Shown one piece after another: positions 1-5,689 of a stretch of DNA of 10,691 nucleotides (positions are counted from its first letter, which is position 1; each line of letters opens with the position of its first letter). The notes under the pieces were generated by a model that saw nothing but the letters and a program-made list of their open reading frames with translations, did no database searches and had not been told where the DNA came from. Location: the NCBI GenBank assembly GCA_019314005.1, contig JAFDAE010000142.1:1-10691 (forward strand), written 5' to 3'. The position numbers were made by a program, and so were the translations under genes. The stretch comes from Deltaproteobacteria bacterium. GTDB taxonomy: Bacteria; Desulfobacterota; Desulfobacteria; C00003060; C00003106.

Positions 1-139
1 TCCAATCTCTGCGTCAGGCTCAAATTCTGGCACGCAGTGAAGCGTCAGCGCTATCCTCGAAATACATCAAGTATTCCTGTGCTTAGAATTTTCACCTTCC
101 TTGACCTTGGGACAAAATTGAACATTTTGAAACTGGCTC
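1..139. repeat. Hairpin-rich non-coding tail downstream of PBP1A, probable dispersed repeat
   Basis: No convincing gene lies here. The stretch contains several short inverted and direct repeats: ctgcgt (9-14) pairs with acgcag (32-37), aatac (61-65) with gtatt (71-75), and caaaat (113-118) with attttg (124-129). GCGTCAG occurs twice in the same orientation (11-17 and 42-48). It begins immediately after the PBP1A stop on the minus strand, and none of the hairpins is followed by a clear T-run, so a simple intrinsic terminator is not obvious. The sequence resembles, from memory, dispersed intergenic repeats of Desulfobacterota genomes. That resemblance is recall and not a search result. The left edge is cut by the window, and the right edge may reach into the last codons of the PBP1A gene. 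Confidence 0.4.
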
Positions 140-2707
140 TTACATATCTGATTTAAAAAACTGTCCCTGTTCTGTGATGGAGCCGGGACGCTTTGTATAT
201 TCGGTAGGTGCAGACCCCTCTTTAAAACATTCAAAAATGGTCTTTTTTGACTCTGGGATAGCAAGCAAACCTGTTTCGGTATCTATCTTGGCGAAGACAA
301 TCCCATTAGGCACCGGGAACACCCTTATGGGCTTATCAGCCAAAATCTTTTTCATAAAGGAAAGCCAGATAGGAATAGCAGCGCGGGCGCCTGTTTCGCG
401 TTTTCCCAATGGTTTCTCATTGTCGAAACCCACCCATACACCGGTCACATAACGTGGAGTATAGCCTAAGAACCACGCATCATATAGATTGTTTGTAGTG
501 CCGGTTTTCCCGGCTACCGGCCGATTCAGTGACCGCACTTTGCGTCCTGTCCCTTCTTTTACAACACCCTGCAAAAGATTGGTCACGATGTAAGCGGTCT
601 CCTTGGAGATCACACTTTCACCTTCCGGATTATTCTCCTCCAAGATATTTCCATTACGATCAACAACCTTGGTCACAAATATCGGTACCATACGGTACCC
701 CTGATGGGCAAATACTGCATAAGCGCGTACCACTTCCAAAAGGGAGGTCCCGGAAGATCCAAGGGCTATTGAAAGGTCCCTGTTTATCGGGGATTCGATC
801 CCAAGCCGTCCGGCATAATCGATCACATAATCGATCCCAATATCTCTAAGAATTTTTATTGTAACTACATTGCGGGAATGCGCCAAAGCGCTACGAAACA
901 GAGTAGGCCCATAGAATTTATTCTCATAATTTTTAGGCTTCCAAATAAAATCATGCTCTGTATCTTCAAACACAATGGGCGCGTCTAAGATCATTGTTGC
1001 CGGTGTATATCCCCTGTCTAATCCGGCGGAATAAATAATCGGTTTAAAAGCGGAGCCGGACTGCCTTTTTGATTGGATAGCACGATTAAATTGACTCGTT
1101 CTAAAGTCCCGTCCACCTATTATTGCCCGAACCAACCCGGTTTCGGCTTCCATGCATAAAAGAGCGCCCTCTACCGCGGGTATCTGTTCTAAGGCCAAAA
1201 CCCACCCTTCGTTTTCTTCAGCATCAGTTTCTCCCTCGGTCTCCTCCTCATCAGTTTCTCCTTCGGTCTCCTGTCTCCCTTCATCCTCAAGCCTACTCAC
1301 AATTCGTACTAAGATTACATCACCCAGGCGTAACACCTCACTCGGCGACCTTACAAGCGCGTTGATATGCAATACGTCTGGATCCGGCTTTCTGGCCCAC
1401 CTCATGTGTTCTAACGGAAGTATTCCCTTTACACCACCTATCCTTACCGTCACATTTTTTTGCTCATCGTCTACTGCGATTACAAGTCCTTCAGTCACCT
1501 TGCCCGGTTCCAGCGGATTTTCAGCAAGCGATTCCCCCACCTTTGTCGAATAATCTTCAAACTCCTCAGGAGGCAAATGTTTCAAAGGGCCGCGATATCC
1601 CTGGCGTTTATCTAACTCTGTCAATCCCTTCTGCATTGCATTACGGCCAACGTTCTGCATCTCTATACTTACAGCAGTATAAATCTTGAGGCCCTCTTCA
1701 TATAAGGTTTTTCTGCCGTATTTTTCTTCTATGTATCTTCTTATATGCTCTGTATAATAGGGGACTTGTTCAATGTACCAATTATGCCGAGGCTGAATAT
1801 CGAGAGGGGTATTGATCGCTTCGGTTGCCTGAATATTTGTAATATAACCTTCAGCAAGCATACGATTCAGCACATACACCTGTCGCTCTTTTGCCCGTTT
1901 GAAATGCCGAAACGGAGAATACCGACTGGGCGCCTGAGGAAGCCCGGCAAGGAGAGCACACTCCGCCAGGTTGAGTTCAGAACAGGTTTTACTAAAATAG
2001 TTCTCAGCAGCGGCTTCAACACCATATGCGCCATGGCCCAAGTATATCTGATTTAAGTAAACGTATAAAATCTCTGCTTTGGCAAGTGACTTCTCAATAC
2101 GGTAAGCCAATATCGCCTCACGTACTTTCCTTAAATAACTCCTTTCAGGAGAAAGAAGAAGCGACTTTGTAACCTGTTGCGTAATAGTACTTCCACCCTG
2201 TACGATAGTGCCGGCCTCAATATTTTTAAAGAGCGCACGTAAGATACTAAAAAAATCGATCCCTTCATGTTTGTAGAAACGCGCATCTTCAGCCGCAATA
2301 AAGGCATCTACCAACATTTTCGGGATCTTTTCAGTGGGAACAACAATTCGTTTTTCCCTGCAAAATTCTCCTATCTTACGATTATCGTGTGAATAGACTG
2401 TTGAAATTATTGGAGGATTGTAATCTTGCAAAGAAGATATCTTGGGTAGGCCTCGGACAATGTACAGGTATCCCCCTCCGACGACGATCCCAAAAAAGAT
2501 GGAAAGGATGATTACTGTTCCATAGAGAAAATATAAAAAGGTCCCCCATGTCCCCTTTTTGGCACGTTTCGCTTTGATACGTTTTAACTTTGTCTGTGAT
2601 CGACCGCGACTATATGACATGTTATTATGTGTATCAAAAAACCGTATTGCGCGCAAGATGTCCGCATAAAAGAAATTTGGTTTGAACCTGTCGAATAGGC
2701 TTGACAA
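140..2707 (-). CDS. mrcA: Bifunctional class A penicillin-binding protein 1A (transglycosylase/transpeptidase)
   Basis: Inner-membrane peptidoglycan synthase that polymerises lipid II glycan strands and cross-links their peptides. Reading the 855-residue product: a basic cytoplasmic tail (about 31-52, rich in K/R), one membrane anchor (about 55-86), then a GT51 transglycosylase domain with catalytic Glu140 in AAEDARFYKHEG, the GGSTITQQ motif and a KAEILYVYLNQIYLG segment. An OB-like domain (about 400-510) follows, then a transpeptidase domain with SxxK at Ser552 (SAFK), SRN at 611-613 and KTGTT starting at Lys734. All catalytic motifs are intact and the length is normal for PBP1A. The start is uncertain. 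The first codon given here is TTG (2705-2707) with an AGGA 11 nt upstream. An ATG at 2618-2620 (residue 30) would give a shorter tail but has no visible Shine-Dalgarno. The TTG lies inside the putative hisI promoter on the other strand, which mildly favours the ATG. An acidic 9-residue repeat sits in the OB region. The gene is divergent from hisI; mrcA/ponA are both used as names. Confidence 0.95.
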   Translation of the reverse strand: MSSLFDRFKPNFFYADILRAIRFFDTHNNMSYSRGRSQTKLKRIKAKRAKKGTWGTFLYFLYGTVIILSIFFGIVVGGGYLYIVRGLPKISSLQDYNPPIISTVYSHDNRKIGEFCREKRIVVPTEKIPKMLVDAFIAAEDARFYKHEGIDFFSILRALFKNIEAGTIVQGGSTITQQVTKSLLLSPERSYLRKVREAILAYRIEKSLAKAEILYVYLNQIYLGHGAYGVEAAAENYFSKTCSELNLAECALLAGLPQAPSRYSPFRHFKRAKERQVYVLNRMLAEGYITNIQATEAINTPLDIQPRHNWYIEQVPYYTEHIRRYIEEKYGRKTLYEEGLKIYTAVSIEMQNVGRNAMQKGLTELDKRQGYRGPLKHLPPEEFEDYSTKVGESLAENPLEPGKVTEGLVIAVDDEQKNVTVRIGGVKGILPLEHMRWARKPDPDVLHINALVRSPSEVLRLGDVILVRIVSRLEDEGRQETEGETDEEETEGETDAEENEGWVLALEQIPAVEGALLCMEAETGLVRAIIGGRDFRTSQFNRAIQSKRQSGSAFKPIIYSAGLDRGYTPATMILDAPIVFEDTEHDFIWKPKNYENKFYGPTLFRSALAHSRNVVTIKILRDIGIDYVIDYAGRLGIESPINRDLSIALGSSGTSLLEVVRAYAVFAHQGYRMVPIFVTKVVDRNGNILEENNPEGESVISKETAYIVTNLLQGVVKEGTGRKVRSLNRPVAGKTGTTNNLYDAWFLGYTPRYVTGVWVGFDNEKPLGKRETGARAAIPIWLSFMKKILADKPIRVFPVPNGIVFAKIDTETGLLAIPESKKTIFECFKEGSAPTEYTKRPGSITEQGQFFKSDM
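1217..1270 (-). repeat. 27-bp tandem repeat inside the PBP1A gene (acidic 9-residue units)
   Basis: Two adjacent 27-bp copies (1217-1243 and 1244-1270) match at 23 of 27 positions. In the PBP1A frame they encode ETEGETDEE and ETEGETDAE (residues 480-497), followed by a partial third unit ENEG (498-501). The length is a multiple of three, so the frame is kept. The insert is Glu/Thr/Gly-rich and very acidic. It sits in a loop of the OB-like domain between the two catalytic domains, and its effect on function is unknown. Copy number could vary by slippage. Confidence 0.85.
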
Positions 2708-2730
2708 ATAATATATAAATCCTATTTAAT
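2701..2730 (+). promoter_or_regulatory. Putative sigma70-type promoter for hisI-hisG
   Basis: A perfect TTGACA (2701-2706) is followed after 18 bp by TTTAAT (2725-2730), a 5/6 match to TATAAT, in an AT-rich stretch. This predicts a transcript start near 2737 and a leader of roughly 65-70 nt before the hisI ATG at 2805. The -35 overlaps the alternative TTG start of the divergent PBP1A gene. This is pattern matching only; AT-rich sequence gives chance matches, but the exact -35 is encouraging. Confidence 0.45.
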
Positions 2731-2748
2731 AAATAGTTTTAACTACTC

Positions 2749-2781
2749 AATCTTGTCACAAAGACACCAAGATTATTTTTT
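2749..2781 (+). terminator. Hairpin plus T-run in the hisI leader (possible attenuator)
   Basis: aatcttg (2749-2755) pairs perfectly with caagatt (2768-2774) around a 12-nt loop, and six T residues follow (2776-2781). The shape is that of a weak intrinsic terminator on the plus strand. No plus-strand gene ends upstream, because PBP1A is divergent. If it works it would therefore act inside the 5' leader of hisI-hisG, about 24 nt before the start codon. The stem is short and AT-rich, so it may be inactive. The loop and right arm also resemble part of the inverted repeat found before mfd. Confidence 0.35.
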
Positions 2782-2804
2782 GTTGAATAAAGGAAGACCT
2801 GGTT

Positions 2805-3191
2805 ATGATTTCTCTAAATTTTGAAAAGTGCGGCGGACTTATCCCGACTATAACGCAGGATGCAACAACTGGTGAAGTACTAATGCTTGCCTTTATGAAT
2901 GAATTAGCATGGCAAAAAACGCTCGAAACCGGCAAAGCTACTTACTGGAGTCGAACCCGCAAAAAACTCTGGGTAAAAGGAGAGTCTTCAGGGAATGTCC
3001 AAACAGTAAAAGAGATACGAATCGACTGTGACGACGATACGGTTCTCTTGAAGGTCGAACAGATCGGAGGCGCTGCCTGCCATACGGGGCACCGAAGCTG
3101 TTTTTACAAAAAGGTGGACAACAACGAAGTGGTCATTGACGGCAAAAAAATATTTGACCCAAAGGAGGTTTACGGAAATCGTGGCAAATAA
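2805..3191 (+). CDS. hisI: Phosphoribosyl-AMP cyclohydrolase
   Basis: Cytoplasmic enzyme of histidine biosynthesis (third step) that hydrolytically opens the adenine ring of phosphoribosyl-AMP to give ProFAR. The 128-residue protein is the monofunctional form: it has the cyclohydrolase domain only and lacks the C-terminal HisE pyrophosphohydrolase half found in the enterobacterial fusion. The metal-binding signature is complete: DCDDD at 74-78 (Mg-site aspartates 74, 76 and 78, and zinc ligand Cys75) and CHTGHRSCF with Cys92 and Cys99. The substrate-binding stretch [20 protein letters not shown] (45-64) is typical. The ATG is preceded by AGGAAG (2791-2796) at good spacing. The last 11 bp overlap the start of hisG, which suggests translational coupling. 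The other his genes are outside the window. Confidence 0.96.
   Translation: MISLNFEKCGGLIPTITQDATTGEVLMLAFMNELAWQKTLETGKATYWSRTRKKLWVKGESSGNVQTVKEIRIDCDDDTVLLKVEQIGGAACHTGHRSCFYKKVDNNEVVIDGKKIFDPKEVYGNRGK
3163..3168 (+). promoter_or_regulatory. Ribosome binding site that fixes the hisG start
   Basis: A full AGGAGG lies inside the end of hisI, 12 nt before GTG at 3181. It decides for the GTG start over the in-frame ATG at 3136, which would add 15 residues unlike the family's usual N-terminus. Confidence 0.75.
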
Positions 3192-4056
3192 GCTCAAACT
3201 CGGCATCCCAAAAGGGAGCCTTCAAGATGCGACCATTGCTCTGTTTAAGCGGTCGGGCTGGAAAATTAATGTAAATGGACGAAGCTATTTTCCTGAAATT
3301 AATGATGAAACCATTGAGTGTGCCATTTGTAGAGCACAGGAAATGTCCAAATATGTGGAAAACAACACGTTGGACGCCGGTCTTACAGGAAAGGATTGGA
3401 TTGAGGAAAACAATTCAGACATACACGTGGTGGCAGACCTTGTATACTCCAAGGTAAGTCAGAGACCGGCACGATGGGTGCTCGCCGTCCCGTACGATTC
3501 CCAGATTAAGACCCTGGAAGATCTTGAAGGGAAGAAGGTGGCTACCGAACTGGTCAATTTCACCGAAAAGTATTTTTCAGAAAGGGGAATTGCCGTCCGG
3601 ACAGAATTTTCATGGGGCGCCACCGAAGCTAAAGTGGTATCCGGTTTAGCCGACGCCATTGTCGAAGTAACCGAAACCGGTAGTACCATAAAAGCTCACG
3701 GACTCAAGATCATTCACGAGCTGATGCAGACAAACACCCAATTGATCGCAAATCACGCCGCATGGACAGACCCATGGAAGCGTGAGAAGATCGAACAGAT
3801 AGCCTTGCTTCTCAAAGGAGCGCTCAAAGGAGAAGAACTGGTCGGTCTGAAGATGAATGTATCCAAGGACAACATGCAACAGGTTATCGATGCTCTTCCA
3901 AGCCTTAATGCCCCAACTGTAGCACCCTTGTATAACTCTGACTGGTTTTCCGTTGAGACCGTTGTCTCCTCTGCCAGGGTACGTGATCTCATACCTGAGA
4001 TCATGAAGATGGGCGCCGAAGGAATCATTGAATATCAGTTGAATAAAGTGATATAA
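3181..4056 (+). CDS. hisG: ATP phosphoribosyltransferase, long form
   Basis: First and committed step of histidine biosynthesis: condenses ATP with PRPP to give phosphoribosyl-ATP, in the cytoplasm. With the GTG start the protein has 291 residues and begins [18 protein letters not shown], the standard HisG N-terminus. The PRPP-binding loop EVTETGST is at 162-169. Residues from about 215 to the end form the extra C-terminal ACT-like regulatory domain (LKMNVSKDN through EYQLNKVI). This is therefore the long HisG_L form, which in characterised members is a hexamer feedback-inhibited by histidine and does not need HisZ. The gene overlaps hisI by 11 bp and has its own strong AGGAGG. An in-frame ATG further upstream at 3136 was rejected because the extension is only the hisI sequence read in another frame. 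Confidence 0.96.
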   Translation: MANKLKLGIPKGSLQDATIALFKRSGWKINVNGRSYFPEINDETIECAICRAQEMSKYVENNTLDAGLTGKDWIEENNSDIHVVADLVYSKVSQRPARWVLAVPYDSQIKTLEDLEGKKVATELVNFTEKYFSERGIAVRTEFSWGATEAKVVSGLADAIVEVTETGSTIKAHGLKIIHELMQTNTQLIANHAAWTDPWKREKIEQIALLLKGALKGEELVGLKMNVSKDNMQQVIDALPSLNAPTVAPLYNSDWFSVETVVSSARVRDLIPEIMKMGAEGIIEYQLNKVI

Positions 4057-4068
4057 TTTAATATTAAT

Positions 4069-4105
4069 AGAAGGCAGAGGACAGAAGGCAGATGACAGAT
4101 GACAG
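4069..4105 (+). repeat. Purine-rich short direct repeats between hisG and the TPR gene
   Basis: AGAAGGCAGA occurs at 4069-4078 and again at 4083-4092. It is followed by two back-to-back copies of GATGACA (4091-4097 and 4098-4104). The strand is almost free of C and T. The block fills most of the 70-nt gap between hisG and the next start codon, leaving the GAGGGG ribosome binding site (about 4117-4121) outside it. Function unknown. It may be a slippage-derived spacer or a piece of a dispersed repeat. Confidence 0.6.
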
Positions 4106-4126
4106 AAAAAAAATAGAGGGGTAACT

Positions 4127-4856
4127 ATGCTACGACGAAGTAATTTCTTGATTGTTTTGGCTCTTGCCCTCGGCATTTTGTCTTGTGGAGGGAATAAGGC
4201 CCTGTTGAAAAAACAATCAGAGGCCTCACGTTTTTTGGGAGAGGCGTATCACGTAGAGGGGCAATCTACAAAGGCGCTTAAGGAACTCCTCAAAGCAGAA
4301 AAATTCTATTCAAAGGACCCGATCCTCCACAACGATCTTGGACTTGTCTATATGACAAAAGGGGAATACGAAAAAGCGCTTTTTCACTTCAAAAAGGCGT
4401 TGAAACTCAACCCACAGTATCCAGACGTCCTTAACAACATGGGAACTGTCTATTCAATTCAGAAACAATGGGATAAAGCTATCGAGTGCTTTGATCGCGC
4501 ACGGGCTGATCTTCTCTACATGACCCCGCATGTTGCTCTAACCAATCTTGGATAATCGTTCTGCCCAATTTTACAAGGAAGCTTTAAAGGCAATGCCTCA
4601 ATTTGCCAGGGGTGATCAAGGTCTTGGGCGTACTTACATAGCCATGGGGAAGTATGAAGAGGCTGTTTTTTCTTTGGAGAAGGCCGTCAAAGGCGCCCCT
4701 GATTTTGCTGCTGCCTATTATGATCTGGGCCAGGCGTACTTGAAACTGCAGTCCTTTGAAAAAGCGCTCTCGGCATTCAAAAAAGTTTTGGAACTAACAT
4801 CAGACGGAGAGCTGAATGCAAAGGCGAGGGATGCGATCCAGAAATTAAACCGGTAG
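4127..4856 (+). pseudogene. TPR-repeat lipoprotein (PilF-like), broken by a probable internal deletion
   Basis: The N-terminal half (4127-4555, 142 residues) starts with a lipoprotein signal peptide, MLRRSNFLIVLALALGILSC, with the lipid-modified Cys at residue 20. It continues as TPR units: one degenerate (about 36-66), then clear ones at about 67-100 (HNDLGLVYMTKGEYEKAL) and 101-134. The next unit begins PHVALTNLG and hits TAA at 4553. The reading then resumes in another frame (from about 4548) with NRSAQFYKEALKAMP and two further TPRs (LGRTYIAMGKYEEAV and LGQAYLKLQSFEKAL), ending at TAG 4854-4856. Aligning the broken unit to its neighbours, 11 residues (33 nt) are expected between the Gly and the Ala, but only 10 nt are present. 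A loss of 23 nt explains both the stop and the frame change. The intact ancestor would be an outer-membrane-anchored scaffold protein of unknown partner. The first half has its own ribosome binding site and could still be made. An assembly error is the alternative explanation. Confidence 0.75.
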
Positions 4857-4922
4857 TGTCATCCAGAAACGGCATATTTTGTCCTGATACTGCGTTCTCC
4901 GCAGGTTTCTATCCTCAATCCC

Positions 4923-5504
4923 ATGAAGATAAAATCCGCCTCATTTATTGTAACCGCTGTTCGTCTTTCCCAATATCCATCTTCCGTGCTTCCGGAAATT
5001 GCTTTTGCGGGACGCTCAAACGTTGGGAAATCTGCACTAATCAATAAATTGTTGAACCGTAAAAAACTTGTAAAAACGAGCTCTACACCTGGACGAACCC
5101 AGTGCATCAACTTCTTCCTTGTAAATGATGCATTTTATTTCGTGGACCTTCCAGGGTATGGGTATGCAAAGGTCCCCGCAAATATACAAAAAAAATGGGG
5201 ACCGATGGTTGAACAGTACCTTAAGCACCGCAAGCCCCTAAGATCTGTGATTTTAATCCTTGATATCCGCAGGATCCCGAACAAAGAGGACTTGCAACTA
5301 CTCTCATGGCTTCAGTACTATAACATCCCAGCCCCTATTGTTTTGACGAAAGCCGACAAGCTCACAAGAAACAAACAATATCAACAGACAAAAAAAATAG
5401 CTTCTGAGCTTGCCCTCGCCCCGGAAGAACTTGTAGTCTTTTCATCTAAATCCGGACAAGGGAAAGAGCTGTTGTGGAAAAGAATAGAATCGTTGCTCCG
5501 TTAG
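4923..5504 (+). CDS. engB: Ribosome biogenesis GTP-binding protein EngB (YsxC/YihA)
   Basis: Small TRAFAC-class GTPase needed for assembly of the large ribosomal subunit; cytoplasmic. The 193 residues are full length for the family. All G motifs are visible: G1 GRSNVGKS (30-37), G2 STPGRTQ (54-60), G3 DLPG (75-78) in DLPGYGYAKVP, G4 TKAD (142-145) and G5 SSK (174-176). The N-terminus (MKIKSASFIVTAVRLSQYP) matches the family's usual start, supporting ATG 4923, although no Shine-Dalgarno is evident just upstream. A small GC-rich hairpin (ctgcg 4890-4894 with cgcag 4900-4904) lies 18 nt before the start. The gene follows the broken TPR gene after 66 nt in the same direction. It may depend on readthrough from the his genes or on an unseen promoter. 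Confidence 0.97.
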   Translation: MKIKSASFIVTAVRLSQYPSSVLPEIAFAGRSNVGKSALINKLLNRKKLVKTSSTPGRTQCINFFLVNDAFYFVDLPGYGYAKVPANIQKKWGPMVEQYLKHRKPLRSVILILDIRRIPNKEDLQLLSWLQYYNIPAPIVLTKADKLTRNKQYQQTKKIASELALAPEELVVFSSKSGQGKELLWKRIESLLR

Positions 5505-5539
5505 TTCAAAGGGTTTTCTTATCTGGCACCCATTGATAT

Positions 5540-5665
5540 CACCGCAAAGACGCAAAGAGCGCAAAGTTTTAAAACCTATTGACAATATTACCAATTTAAA
5601 TTTGAAAATTTATCTTTCTCTTCTAGTACTATTTTTCCCTTTGCGTCCTTTGCGCCTTTGCGGTG
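5540..5665. repeat. Long inverted repeat with CGCAAAG heptamers between engB and mfd
   Basis: Two 27-nt arms, 5540-5566 and 5639-5665, are inverted copies matching at 24 of 27 positions. Each arm consists of three CGCAAAG-type heptamers in a row, spaced by 1-2 nt. They flank a 72-nt AT-rich centre, which includes the palindrome AATTTAAATT (5593-5602). The right arm ends 24 nt before the mfd ATG. No target-site duplication is visible at the edges and there is no coding capacity. It could be a miniature mobile or REP-like element, a bidirectional terminator or mRNA-end structure for engB, or a protein-binding site. A similar repeat type is, from memory, common in Desulfobacterota and some other environmental genomes. 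A TTGACA at 5579-5584 lies in the centre without a convincing -10 partner. Confidence 0.85.
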
Positions 5666-5689
5666 CATTATTACTAACCATAAGCTAAT

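Noticed and set aside
67..264. 65-residue minus-strand open frame downstream of and overlapping the PBP1A 3' end
   Set aside because: Half lies within the PBP1A coding sequence in another frame and half in the repeat-like tail. There is no ribosome binding site and no recognisable domain.
3646..4176. 176-residue open frame on the minus strand
   Set aside because: It lies antisense to hisG across its whole 3' half, has no family resemblance, and the plus-strand gene is certain.
4548..4856. A separate small TPR protein beginning at 4548 (TTG)
   Set aside because: It lacks a ribosome binding site and signal peptide, starts in the middle of a TPR unit, and its start overlaps the end of the preceding TPR reading frame. 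It reads best as the displaced second half of one gene.
4890..4904. Intrinsic terminator between the TPR gene and engB
   Set aside because: The stem is only 5 bp and the following sequence (gtttct) is not a real T-run.
4859..5110. 83-residue minus-strand open frame at the engB start
   Set aside because: It overlaps the G1 and G2 motifs of engB on the opposite strand and shows no motif of its own.
5579..5632. Promoter for mfd inside the inverted repeat (TTGACA at 5579, or TTGAAA at 5602 with TACTAT)
   Set aside because: The perfect TTGACA has no -10 at 16-18 bp, and the second pair has a 19-bp spacer with a 4/6 -10. Neither is strong enough in AT-rich sequence.
5540..5665. CRISPR array suggested by repeated CGCAAAG units
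   Set aside because: The units are 7 nt with 1-2 nt spacers and are arranged as an inverted pair. There are no 25-40 nt repeats with unique spacers and no cas gene.
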